This document shows, in pieces, positions 48,037 to 61,118 of a stretch of 64,000 nucleotides of DNA. This stretch comes from Paramacrobiotus metropolitanus (Eukaryota > Tardigrada > Eutardigrada > Parachela > Macrobiotidae): contig NW_026570228.1 of assembly GCF_019649055.1 (NCBI RefSeq), positions 2,108,001-2,172,000 on the forward strand. Reading direction: 5' to 3'. The position numbers and the translations under genes were made by a program. Below the pieces are notes generated by a model. It was not told where the DNA came from and searched no databases. It worked only from the letters and a program-made list of their open reading frames with translations. The stretch's first letter is position 1, and each line of letters begins with the position of its first letter.

Positions 48037-50079
48037 ATGGATTCTGCAGATCCACTGCTGAGTTACCTTTTGGAAATGGGTTTCCCGCAAAAGAAAGCGT
48101 ATGTGAGCTTCTCGGTTTATTATTGTCACGCAGTCAGATTTCTCACAAATACGCTTTTATGCAGAGAGAAAGCGTTAGCTGCCACTGGCCACGGGAGCGT
48201 GGAAACCGCCATGGAATGGTAGGCATGCATTGAAACCGCTTTAGCAGTTTATGTCATAGTCTTGCTTCTCTTGATACATAACTTTTATGAAGTATCGTTA
48301 TTGACATTTCGTACAGGATTTTGTCGCATCCCGATGATGATGGCGAAGAATCAGAAGGGAATACGCAACCTGCAGGTAAATAGGTTTTGCTCGCGGATTC
48401 AGAAAACGGTAGCATCCAGAAATTCTCAGTATCGGAAATTTTTTATTTATATTTAATTCATTATTTGGATTATTAAATTAAAATTGATTATTATTAATGT
48501 AGTAACCGGGGTTATGATTTTTGCTTAAAATGGTGGCAGGGTCCAAGAAAATCTCGATGTTAGAAAATTTTTTGAGCATTTGAATCCCGAATTTCAAATT
48601 TTTAAACATTGATAATTAATTATATAGATACTCGTACAAGTAGTAAACTGTATATGTGCGGCTTTCGGGGTGGTCGAATGAGTAGATTATCTTTTAAATT
48701 ATTCTTATCTTCCAGGAGATTCTGCTCCTACGATGAAGCTACCTTTAACTGAAGCCGAGTTGGAAGAGCAAGCGCGCAAGCTGGAAGAGCGTCGCGTGCA
48801 GCGCCGTGCGGAAGTGGCTGAGCAAGAGCGCAAAGATGAGATTGAACGGGAAAAAGCCCGCCGCGTCAGCGGTCGGGAGATCCTGGATGCCAAAGAGAAA
48901 GCCGCCCAGGTGGAGATGATGCGTATTGCTGAAGAGCGGCGTCGTGAGAAGATGGAGGATAAAAAGGCCAAAGAGAAGATTAAAGCGTTGATTGAGGAAG
49001 ATCGCCGCAACCGGGATAAAGAGCGTGAAGTGAGTTTTTTTATTATTTTTTCTATACTGTGTGCAGTAGTCGTATTATTGCTACAGCAACCACTGTCGGG
49101 GAATGTCCCATCCGTCACTCCCACGCCGTTCTCCACTCCGACCAATTCGTCAGCCAATCTGGATCAGAATGCGAAAACCCGCATTCAGGTAAAGATTAAA
49201 ATGAAAAAAGTCACTTTTGATTTAAACGAAAATTTTTTGTTTAATGCAGGTACTGTACTTTTTTAATTTTGATCGAAGTTTGAAACGCCAGCTTTGCAAA
49301 TGAATGTAACATTGTCGTTATGTGCGCCGCTAGCGAACATGCGAAAGAATCAAAGGTTTATTTTGCGGAAAAGTTTTTTTCATTTTCCGGTTGTTAAGAA
49401 AAGTTGAGCCTGAATAGTTATGATACTTCAGTCAATTAAAAAATCACATGCACCAGGTTTAAATTTGGTACAATAAAATTTTGATTTTCTCACTTTTCTG
49501 CTGTCCAGATTCGTATGTTTGACGGAAAACCACTGGTACAGTCCTTCGGCATCAATGAGCCACTGAGCGCTGTCAGACTTTACGCAGAACTCAACCGTCA
49601 GGATGGTGAGATTGGCCCGTTCGGCATGATGACCAACTTTCCAAAGAAAGAATTTACCGAAGATGATATGCAGGCACCGTTATTCTCCCTGGGTGAGTCA
49701 TATACAAATCTCATGCATTATGCATGCTTAAGTAAAACGCTTCAGATCGATATCCCGAAATCGATTGTAAATAATCAGAATTCGATGTACTGCATTTGCG
49801 CCTCATTAGTTCAGTGTTTTCATTTCTGTTGGCTTCTTGAAAGTGAAATTTGCCTTTTAATTAGTTGTTATGTTTTTACTTTTAGCTTTATATTGGGCGT
49901 TATATTGTTACAGAAAAATTATTTGTACTACTGGTTGGTCAGATCGTGCTTGCAGTACGAGCTCAATGAAAATGAATGTATTCTTACTTCACGATTTGTA
50001 CGAGTGATTTGTTCGTATAGGTCTCGTTCCTTCCGCCACTCTGATTGCCACACGGAAGCCATCATCATTAAATTATTGA
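48037..50079 (+). CDS. ubxn1: UBX domain-containing protein 1 (p97 cofactor, SAKS1)
   Basis: Seven exons (48037-48098, 48165-48218, 48317-48375, 48716-49029, 49087-49188, 49509-49692, 50021-50079) join in phase to 277 residues, close to human UBXN1 (297). An N-terminal UBA domain (1-45) reads LLSYLLEMGFPQKKAEKAL and AMEWILSH. A long charged coiled coil occupies about 65-165. A C-terminal UBX domain (about 195-277) reads FPKKEFTEDD and LGLVPSATLIATRK. UBXN1 binds ubiquitinated substrates through UBA and the p97/VCP ATPase through UBX, acting in protein quality control and antiviral/NF-kB modulation in vertebrates. The p97-binding FPR loop reads FPK here. The last exon is only 59 bases but ends in the family's expected motif, which supports it. 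Confidence 0.93.
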
Positions 50080-50866
50080 TTTACGAATTTGACAGTATAA
50101 TTGTACGGTCTTTCCTTTCCTTTGTAAAATCTTCGGTTATCATGTATTTACAGAATATTACATGGTTCAGTTTAGTTACGATTTTTGTTTGATTTTCGAG
50201 CACGAATGGTCTTGAAGTTTACTTTATTTATGATTTGCGAACTAATAATTATTTCCACAATTCCTGGTTTATTTCTAATAGCGAAATGAGTTTGTGCCCG
50301 TTCAAATGGTGCTGCGACAAATATCTGGGATCTGAAGAGATAAACATTTTCCGTGCGGGGCCCGTTTCAGAACTTTAATCAGTACAGGAGGTGTGATTCG
50401 TACACTTGGTTGACCCTGATAAATCCGGATGGCATCGCTGTTAAATTTCGGGATAAAAACATGTTACTCTGGAGTCTTTCGGCCAGTGCACCAACGGATG
50501 AAGACATGCAGAATGTGCACTGTATAATTTCTTAAAATACTTGCCCACATCGCTGAAGATATTGCGAATTTGTACCAAAAATATACGTACCAATACAAAA
50601 ATATACAAAAATATACGTACCAAAAGTATACGTACCAAAAGTATACGTACCAAAAATAATGGAATTTTCGTGGTAAAGAACGACAACCACGTGGGAAACA
50701 ACAAGTATCACATTATCGGAATTCTGTTTTACCGTATTTTTTCTTCCAGAATTAATATGATTGTAAACAATATGTTAAATACTATAAACAGTTCTAAATT
50801 TAACATTACGAAAGAATGTGTACATATCTGTTCTGGCAAGTACTAATTAATTGTAACTGGAGAAAT
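50080..50866. other. UBXN1 3' region and spacer
   Basis: AT-rich. It contains the GTACC-based tandem repeat. No supported gene; a 60-codon frame near 50353 has no ATG start. Confidence 0.5.
50572..50655. repeat. 15-bp tandem repeat, about 5 imperfect units
   Basis: Units of GTACCAAAAGTATAC or GTACCAAAAATATAC recur about five times, one interrupted by a partial copy. It is an AT-rich minisatellite downstream of UBXN1. Confidence 0.85.
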
Positions 50867-51512
50867 TTAATTCGCTTGAGATTCTTCCCGAACCTGGAAA
50901 TCAGAATTTACTTGGAGTGAATTATTCAAATTTACACCTTCACATAAAGCAGATTTTACTTTCAGTTGTAAACTACGGGTAGCAGTAACAATACGTCCAG
51001 TATTTTAGTATTTTACTAATTTGCATTTTGCCTAGTCAATAATTTTTCCAAGCCGGTTGGGCAGTGGACAACGGCTACATATCCTGAAGAAATATACCAT
51101 ATTTTCGCTAGCATAGATCACCTCCCAAAAAGTTCCTCCAGGAATATTATCACATGGAGGCGCTACTTTCCGGTTTCGAATGGGTGCTGGTGGTCAGCAC
51201 GCCCTAAATTAACACCCTCAAATTACGCAAACAATGTAAAAATAAAATTAAGCACACAGTAGTAGTGTACTGCGCACTTATTTTGATAGGCGCTTTATAA
51301 GCCACGCCGATACTGCGCAACATACCCAGTTCCCTGTATACACCTATTCGCGAACAAATACTCACGTACGGGCAGCTTGGCTGTCTGATCCGTTCGACTT
51401 CGAATCGCTTCGTTTTTCCCTCGTTTGAACTTCCAGTCGGCCCCAGTGTCATGTGCAACTTCAACCGGGGCTTGTTTGAGCTGGAAAATTCTGCCGACTT
51501 TTCTGACGCCAT
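50867..51512 (-). CDS. Possible small two-exon gene, unknown product
   Basis: Minus-strand exon 51512-51366 starts ATGGCGTCAGAAAAG and ends at a consensus donor (GTGAGT). It may splice to 50893-50867 after TTTCCAG, giving about 57 mostly basic residues (includes KPRLKLHMTLGPTG). Phase agrees. An alternative frame in the same exon starts ATGCGTGGCGAC at 51545. The position, divergent from Myb with a 344-bp shared promoter, favours a real transcript. The product is unknown and the coding frame is a guess. Confidence 0.28.
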
Positions 51513-51856
51513 TTTGCTGTCCTGACAAGTCGCCACGCATTATAACCGCCTTTATCGAGAGTACTAATATTTTAAACCGCAATAATAATTTTCCCGTTTA
51601 CTGCACCGATTTTCAACACTTAGTAACGGTGTTGGGCAGGCAGTTTTTCTTCCCTTACAACAGCCGTTGGTGGGGGCTTACACGCGGACCGTTGGCAACC
51701 GAGTGTGGGAAGATCGCGAAAACAGCATAACGACTGCTCTAAACGATTCCCGTATGCCATTCTAATTCTCCCATTTTTCGTTCCCTTAATATTGCATTGT
51801 GAATAACGTGATTTTCCGGTTAGACGCAGGACACAGCGTGTCCACTCCACGCGATA
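51513..51856. promoter_or_regulatory. Putative divergent promoter between small gene and Myb
   Basis: A short interval between two divergently oriented start codons. The first part is GC-balanced and the rest AT-rich. No TATA box stands out. Function is inferred from geometry only and depends on the weak upstream gene. Confidence 0.3.
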
Positions 51857-54800
51857 ATGGAAGACGATCGTGCGCTTTTGAAAGTACCGTCCGCCCGCAA
51901 AGCCGTCCGCGCACAGCCCGCAGCCAGTGAGAAGCGGTACTTCAACTCCCGAGTCATGGTCAAAGGCAACTGGACGCGGGAGGAGGATGCGTTGTTGGTG
52001 CAGCTGGTGCAGGACGCCCGCTCCGCTGGCCACGCGGAGACCGACCCCGATGCCTCCGGACCGCGTGTGACGCACTGGGCGGAAATCGCCAAGAACCTGC
52101 CTGGCCGTGTCGGGAAGCAGTGCCGCGAAAGGTATGTGCTGTGAAATGTTTGTCTGCAGTTTGTTGGTTCATGGGCGCTACGGGAGTATGTTGTTTCGAA
52201 ATCGAAAACAATGTTAAAGCTCACTGTTAATAAGCCGTTACAGTTAATGCAGTGATTTGTCATATTTCTTTATCGATTTTATACAGAATATATTGCTCCC
52301 GACTAAGTGAAGATGCTTGAAAATTATACTTAAAAATAAAAAATTTTTGAACGTTTTTTATACTTACGTGCACGATTTTTCAATTTCGAACGTTTCTTTT
52401 AATTTTGACGATTTGGTTTTCTGTAGTAGTATTATTGACAGTTTAAACTGGCATGGAACGACATCTCTTTGCGGCGGCTTTTCTGAATTTGAAAACATTT
52501 TAATAAAATTCTATTATCAAGAATTTTGCAAATTAATCTGGTTCTTCATTGTTTTGGTGGAAAGCATGCCAGGTGGATGCACCGCGCATGCTTGTCCAAC
52601 ATGTTTCGAACAACGTTCCCGGCTTCCACATGCCGTGTGCTGATATGCACGCGTGTGTGATTACGTAAGCGGCGGTATGCGCATTTCACATGTAGTCAGT
52701 GTAGTGCAGCGGTATTCGTGATTCTCGCCGAGACTGCAGACTGGCAGTGTGTCATTTTGACGTCACTTACAAACAGGGATTTTGGAGTGCGCCAACAGGG
52801 AATTATGCATTCGCTGTGTTTCTGTTCGTGTGCTAAAATTTTCGAGGCGGTAATCCAATACCGTGGCCACAGCATTAACGCTAAATTTAACATTACGGCA
52901 AACATGTTTATCACACATTTTTTCCTCGTTTGCAGATAATGCTTTTCTGAATATTTTCATGTATCTGTCTAATTAACCAACAACATAGTTTGCGAACGCA
53001 CGCTGTTAAAAAAGTGCCGGAATAAGCACTTGTTGTTATGGGCCTACGATGACTTCCCGGCGCACCGTAGGCGCACGGCTGCCAACCGCCACAGGGTACC
53101 ATCCTGGCGAGAATCGTCAGTCGTCCGTAGCAGTCGTCCAGGTGTGTGCGGTGTGCCGCTTGCTATCGCGCATCGCACGAAAAATGAGTACCGAATAATC
53201 GCGAATATTGGAATATGCATTCGTTTGCATTTTGTAGAATGCAAGCGAGCGTTGCATGGTTTATCATGCAGTTATCCTGTTTCGGCTGCGGTAATGGTTA
53301 TTTGTGATTTTCTTTCCATATTAGTTAGTTAACAAATCTTGCTAATTTTCATAATCATTTTTGGTATTTTTCTGATTTTGTTCAGCTTTTTAATTTGTTA
53401 CGCTAAAATTCGATGTGCGAGCGCTGTGTTTCGAGTGATCTTATCGGTGTCTGATTGTGAGACTTTAGTTTATCGTTATGAACATTTGTTTTGTGGCTTA
53501 CATTTACCAGTTACAACTACAAGATAATTAACGTGTTATTCGACTCCTGTTTTAGATGGCACAATAATTTGCGGCCTGATTTGAAAAAGGGAGAATGGTC
53601 GTTGGCCGAGGAAGTGATGATTTTCAGTTGCTGGAGAGTATGGGGTCCGCAGTGGGCCAAAATCTCCCGTGCACTGGAAGGCCGTTCGGACAACCGTGTG
53701 AAAAATCACTGGAACTGTCATATGAAACGCCGTCTTGAAAAGGATAATGAGTACGTGGCCGTTGTGACTAAGACCGTGGAAGCTTTGGATTTGGTCAGTG
53801 CTCTTCGAGATATCATGGTAAGGCTGCAGAAGATATGTTTTACAAAACCTACGTCCGTTTTTGTGCAGAAAGCCTAACACTTCCTCATAATTCATTAGTT
53901 GCAACTTCTGTTTTCATTACACGTACACGAAAATGGACTGTTTTGCGCCGTTGTAAACTCGTGAGTGTTTGAATTATAATGTTTCAAGACTTATTTCACT
54001 TTGGCGTTTTTTGTCGGTTTTTACTTACAAGTATTACTCGTAGTACACTGGGAATTGCATTTGGTTTATTGTACGGCTGCATGCATGAAAATATCGCTTA
54101 ATTAATTTAAGTGAGGGTTTAATTAATTTAAATTGATTAACTTGCAAAATTAACCAAGAATACTAACTGAGTTAATTTTGCAAGATAGGTTTTGTTTTAA
54201 ATTTCCACAAAATATTTGTTTAGTGATGTGATGCAGTACCTTACTCCAGCATTTTGGTACTTTTTTCAGAACGTGGAGAACAGCGAAAAGGCATTTAAAG
54301 ACCTGATCTCTCCGCAAATTGTCGACTATCTGCGTACAAATCACCATAATGAGTTGGATTCTCGCACAAGCTCCTACGTTCCACGTAGCACATACGTGTC
54401 TCGCGCAAACGGCACAAATCCCGCGATCCCCGAAGAGAATCTCCACGGCTAAAGCCAACAGCACGGGAATTGGTTCCTTCGCGGCATCCTTACTGGAGAA
54501 GCAGCAGCAAAAAGCGGCAAAACGACAGCAAGAAAATAAACCGGATCAATGTACGACCGATTTGTTAGAGCCGGTTGCAAAATTTTCCGAGCTCTCGAAT
54601 GGCACAGATAGTGCCGCGGCAGATGGATATATGGACGAAGATGTCCCGGAGGTGAGTGATACTACAACACTTCGCAGTTAATTTGAGATTAGAAGATTAA
54701 CGATAGGTATCATTGAATATCGGTATATTTAAGGAACAGTTTATAAAATCAAATGCAGATAAGGCTTTTATACGATGTAATAAATTTTTGTATTATACAT

Positions 54801-55588
54801 GGGTTACTTTTTAATCAACGTGTAAGTTATTTATGAAAACCGTCTGCGGTTATTTATAAGACTTATGCCACGTAACCTGACTTAGAATATCACCGTCAAC
54901 ATACTGGAACTTAACGGCTGACTTATGTCATACCATTTGTTCAGTTTGTTCAGCTTGTTTTAATATTGTTCCATTTCTGCAGGAAGAATTTATCGAAGAT
55001 ATGGATGAGTACAGGCTTCCCACAAAGCCGCCCACCGTCGCATTTGCACCCAAAACAAAACAACCCGTTGCCAAACCCCGGCGGACTGCACCATCACCCG
55101 CAAGCGCGCGACGTCCCGTTTTCTATCGTGTCAGGAAGTCTCATTCCCGTCAGCATTACAAAACCGACGACGAACCCCACGCCTATGCGGCCATCAGCCA
55201 GGCTCCGCCGGTCCTCCAGCTGCCGTCGGTTAACCTTCTCGAGCAGATGCAGCAGGCCTCCAAGATGGAAGCGGTGGAAGCGCTGATCAAATTATCCACA
55301 CTGACGGCACCCACCACAACCGCTTTCGTGCGTCGTGTGGATCCCGTCCCAGCGGCCCGGGATGATGTCGAGGAGTTGACTGACAAGAGTAGCGGGGCAT
55401 CGGAAGTAAAGGGTGATAGGGCCGTTCGTCGCGGACGTCCGAAGCGCTCCGAGCCGGAAGTTGTGGCGAAAAGAGAGGAAGTGCGAGTGGAGATATCCAG
55501 TAGTGGTCGGCCCGTACGGATGAAGCGCGGCACAGTAACGGATATGCTGCGGGCTTTTGACCGGGATATTGACGAAGCCTTGGGATAA
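51857..55588 (+). CDS. Myb-family transcription factor with two repeats (R2R3)
   Basis: Exons 51857-52131, 53556-53817, 54270-54651 and 54983-55588 give about 507 residues after one base is dropped from exon 3. Myb repeat 2 (about 37-95) reads KGNWTREEDALL and GRVGKQCRERWHNNL, with an unusual insertion of about 18 residues rich in Gly/Asp/Pro. Repeat 3 (about 98-145) reads KKGEWSLAEEVMIFSCW and GRSDNRVKNHWN. These match animal A/B/c-Myb R2 and R3. R1 is absent and nothing like it lies upstream in the exon. The long C-terminus is basic and Pro/Ser-rich, with an AT-hook-like RRGRPKR near 455. Animal Mybs bind AACNG; B-Myb controls cell-cycle genes with DREAM/MuvB. Exon 3 is 382 bases between phase-0 neighbours. 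Its frame stops at 54452 unless one C is removed from the CCCC near 54430. Confidence 0.83.
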
Positions 55589-57048
55589 GAGGTAATTGTC
55601 TACGGGTAGCTATTATGGATGAGAACTGTTACACCGGGAATTTTTGTTATATATACTTACTCAATATATAATATATACTATATAATATATGAATTATATA
55701 ATATATACTTACTTGATAGTTAAAAAACGATTGCTCTATGCTTACTGTTTTTGATTTTGCTGTTTTAGCTATCAAATGCCTAAGTGAAAAATCTGGCGAA
55801 ATGTTTTATAAGGTATTGGTTTCGATTAGTTTGGTTCGCGTTTTATACGTTCAAACTGGTGCAGTGTACGTAATTTAGATCCGCTTATCTGAAGCAGATT
55901 TAATTTTGTTTGTTGTTATTTTAGTCTGGAATGCGGAGCTTCGTTCCTTGTACAATTTATTATTTGTTGGAGAATAATCGGTGCTTCCGAAAAAGGAGTT
56001 TTCCGTCGTGACTTGCTTTATTTTTGCTACATTCTGAACAGCATTTGTCAGTCAGTCTTCAGTTTTACACCGTTCTTGATCCAAATGTATTAAATTTTGC
56101 CTTGTGATGATCCTCTTGTCTGTTGTGACAGAACTGTCGATGTTAATTTGTGCCATGCAGGGACATGGTGATATTACGTTCAGGTTTATGCTGTTGTTTA
56201 TTTTCCGGACGGAGTTTATTGCAAAGTTGTATTGTTTTTTCGGAATAAAGGCCTACTCAAACTACTTTTCCAAATTAACACTACATGAGAATCAATCCGC
56301 CACAGCAAAAACTAATTTCCAATGCTGGAAAGAACGCATTAATATTACATGTATTCCCCGCAAAAATCGGGGATCAGGCGGATGACGATTATTGCGTTCC
56401 TGTGTTATTATGAACAAGGTTCGTGTGGGATGCGATTTCAACAGTAGCGGAAGTGGTTTTATGACGCTGGAACGATTTCTAATTTGTCCGATAGTACGTA
56501 CACCGACGTCCTTGATGCGCTATTGAGCCAGCCGAATAAAAGCGTTTTACTCGTAAAAATGTAGGCTGGAGGAAACGGCCGACGTTGCCTACATCCGCGT
56601 GCCTGATGACAGTGGAAAATAAGCTCCAACAAAAGGTAAAATCTCATAATCCACAAGAAGCAGGTGTTTCAATGGATGTCGATGATTACACGGCTCCGGT
56701 ATTGTTGGCTATTTGCTGTAGCAGCGGCTGATTGTTGGCGAAGTGGACGGAAATCGATTTCGTTCAACCATACTCAAAAAGGTCACTGAGAAGCCGGCAG
56801 CATGGTGTGGAGTATTTTTTCCGCATTCAATATATCCTGGTAAATTTAATCAAATTTAGGACGCTGGTAGGTAAATGATTGGTATATAAGAAGATCGGTT
56901 TTTATTGAAGTTACATCGATGTGTCGGCAATATTTCTGCTAAATCGGCAACTTTTGGGTGTGTAGTGGACATTACATTGGTATTATATAGCTCATCATCC
57001 GTGCTGCTACATTTTTTCTTCTGATTTGTCATCCGCCAAATAAACACC
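55589..57048. other. Myb 3' UTR and spacer
   Basis: It includes an (AT)-rich block of TATATAATATA units at about 55655-55712. Frames at 56104-56385 (+) and 56459-56656 (-) lack splice context. No gene is supported. Confidence 0.5.
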
Positions 57049-58486
57049 ATGGTATTTTCTAAGGCTCTGATTCCACTTTCTGTCAGTTATTTGATTGTGG
57101 TATTGACCGTCAGCTGCTTTGCTGCGCCTTGGCCGGAAGCTGGTAAGCACTAAGCATCGAACAATAAGCTACAATAATATCTGTGGACTGTGGTTATATT
57201 ATAATTGTATCGTATCGAGTCGATAGTATCGCTCAGCTGTTTGGGAAAAAAAACTTGCTTTTTCTGAGCTGATCATAACGAGCAACCGAGACGTTTAGTC
57301 GTTTACCGACTACTGGGGACATTTGCATGTAACTTTGTCTTATTCGTCAAATACTAGCTGAATATATTGTTTCGAACAATACTGTGCAGTAGAATTTCTA
57401 ATCGTAGGACGTATGCAGTTTAATATCGGGAAAACAAAAATTTCCGTAGTTTTGTTATCTTGTATTTGCAAAATATTTATAACACTCTGTCTGTATATCA
57501 ATATTCAGTATAATATTATAAGTTTTAGACCTGACAAGTGAGTGAAAATACGCCAACCCATCCACAGTAAATGAGTTTACTGATCGAATATGCGCGTGGT
57601 ACGAATTTGGTTATGGATGTTGTATTCTTTGACTGTTGACCTTTTATAACGGATTCTTTTGCTGTTACCTGTTTTCTTTATACTACGCAGCATATTGCAA
57701 GTTTGACGCTGGTATTATATTATGCTAACCGTACTGATCTCTATACATCGCTCAAGATAACCATAAAATAAATTTATGAAATCCGCTTTTGAAGTTTTTA
57801 TGGTTTACAAGTTGTGTACTTACTTATTTATTTTATTTCAGTTTTAATGTTGTAACGCTAGCCAGTGTCGATCCTTATATTCTGATCCCCGTTTTGTTAA
57901 TTATTGCGAAGTGAGTTAATCATACTGTATTGTCATTTATGGACGCTTGGTAGAGAAGCAATTATTGTAAAATTTTTAATCTTATTATAACAAATTTTAG
58001 TGCCATCTTATGTTGGTTATATATTATTAATTTAACAAAACTACATTTTTTTAAAATCCAGCAAGAACCGGTTGTTGTTTTGAATGCGTGTGAAATATAT
58101 ATGTCACTACTACGTAATCTGTACAATGCATACACTCATGTACAATTGTACTTCTACAGATTCAATATTCTTAAAGCTTTTGTTTACCATGAATTATACT
58201 GTGAAATGTGTTTGTAGCCTACCCGGCACAGTATGGCGGTGTGTTTCCGCGGGCGGCCTATCTGCCGTATCCCCGTCCGGGCCTGGGACTACGCTCCGTA
58301 TCCGGTAGGAATGAGTCGACCAAGATGCTGCGACCTGAGCCAGCCGGTGGTCATATCCGATTACTCGTAGGTAAACGGATGCCCTACTACAGCGCCATCA
58401 ATGTCATCGACGATCAGGATGATTTCCTGAGGAAGCGCGCCATCAACGACGACCCGGAGCCCATTGAATTTCTCGGCCGGAAGTGA
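57049..58486 (+). CDS. Secreted peptide precursor with amidation and dibasic sites
   Basis: Two exons, 57049-57142 and 58218-58486, join in phase to 120 residues. The first ATG starts a clear signal peptide: a hydrophobic core of about 20 residues (LIPLSVSYLIVVLTVSC), then Phe-Ala-Ala with probable cleavage after Ala. The propeptide has three processing sites. LLVGKR and EFLGRK each supply Gly for C-terminal amidation. FLRKR is basic without Gly. Predicted products include an HIRLLV-amide, a Met-Pro-Tyr-Tyr peptide and AINDDPEPIEFL-amide. The last resembles the C-terminus of arthropod EFLamide peptides (TRH-related), but there is one copy, while known precursors carry several. This is a neuropeptide-type precursor by architecture. 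The specific peptide family is unproven. Confidence 0.82.
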
Positions 58487-59859
58487 ATACACAGAACGCC
58501 GACGTTGGGATACACCGCGGTGTTGTATGTTCCCGTGATGCTAACCTGATCTCGATTTGACCTTTGTATCTCAAATTAATTAAGCACCTATACTTACTTT
58601 GATCCGATTAAATTTTTTATTTAATTAAATTCCTTTAAAATCCGACTAGTTTCAGTTATTATATCATTTAAATTTGTATGCTTTTAATTCATTTCGCCTT
58701 CACTTAAGCTTGCAAGTACTTATACAAATGATAATTCGCCGGTCGACTATCGTCCTTTGCAATGCGTGAGGATGTACAAAATACTGCTACTGGCTGTTTG
58801 TGTATTTAAAATTAATAATGATAACGACATACTCGAACTGATTGTTTTAAGTTTAAATACATACTTTACATAAACACAATTTTACATTCTGATTGTTCGA
58901 GGTTCGGGATGAAGAATTTGAAACACTGCAAGAATTAAACTTAAATTTTATGTAATTTGCCGAAGTACTTATACTCGTGCGTAGAATCCTTTAATTTAAT
59001 GCGTTGTCGTCGCATGCTCATAATATTTCTATCAATAAATTATGCACAATGCACATGATCTGACGAAGAGATCTTTCTTATTAACTAATTTTATGCACAG
59101 CTGCAAATTTGTACTATATTTGCTCGAGTTGAGCAGTGAGCGGCATTGAGCGCCATTAATGTTGAATCGCAAACTGGAATATAATAAAGTATCTCCTCGA
59201 CATTGAATGAGTTTATGGAAATGCTAGGGACAGCTAGTCTGCTACTACCATTGGCAATTATCAAACGCAAACGTTGCTGGCGCGTTTGGAGAAACAAGGA
59301 CCGATCGCTATGTAATCGGCATTGGATTTTACTTGACGTAATAAATTCGTTAAAAACGCATCGAGTCTAGGCCATTTTAGCTGCATAAGCTACCCTTCTG
59401 AATTGTAGCAATCTACACATTGTTAAAAATATGAGTGTAATTCAAACAAAGCGCACCCGTATTCGTATTGATTTAAATTTTAAGCACATGACTTGCCGCG
59501 GCAGTAGCAGATCAGCGGTCGAACAATTCATTCAACGAATAAATACAATTCAAATCATAAAATTAATGCTGCACCCGTACTGTTCTATTTCTAAAAACAA
59601 CGGTCATTCCACATTTTTCTCCGTAAGATATCTCTGCGTAGCCGATGAAAAAGACTTCAGCGAGAAAAATTAGCCGCTCAAATTTCACTGCCACTATAAA
59701 TTTACTGCCATGCTGTCATGCTATAACTCATTAACATCTGCTTAGGGAATCAATATGGGTGAGAAGGACGCCGCCAGTAGCACTAGACACATCGTTTTAA
59801 TTTGAATCTGTTCATCCGAAATACAAAACAAATAAAACAATGCGACATGAGAGATGGTT
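58487..59859. other. Convergent spacer between peptide precursor and ubiquitin-S27a
   Basis: AT-rich. It holds the 3' UTRs of both flanking genes. A minus-strand ATTAAA poly(A)-type signal lies near 59796-59801 for S27a. Small frames at 59091-59297 (-) and 59431-59673 (+) are unsupported. Confidence 0.5.

Positions 59860-61118
<1,259 letters not shown>

Noticed and set aside
48705-49157. 150-codon Ser/Arg-rich minus-strand frame
   Set aside because: Antisense of the charged coiled coil of UBXN1.
54270-54452. Mini-intron in Myb exon 3 to explain the frame change
   Set aside because: The only phase-compatible GT-AG pair gives an intron of about 40 bases with no pyrimidine tract. A one-base indel is simpler.
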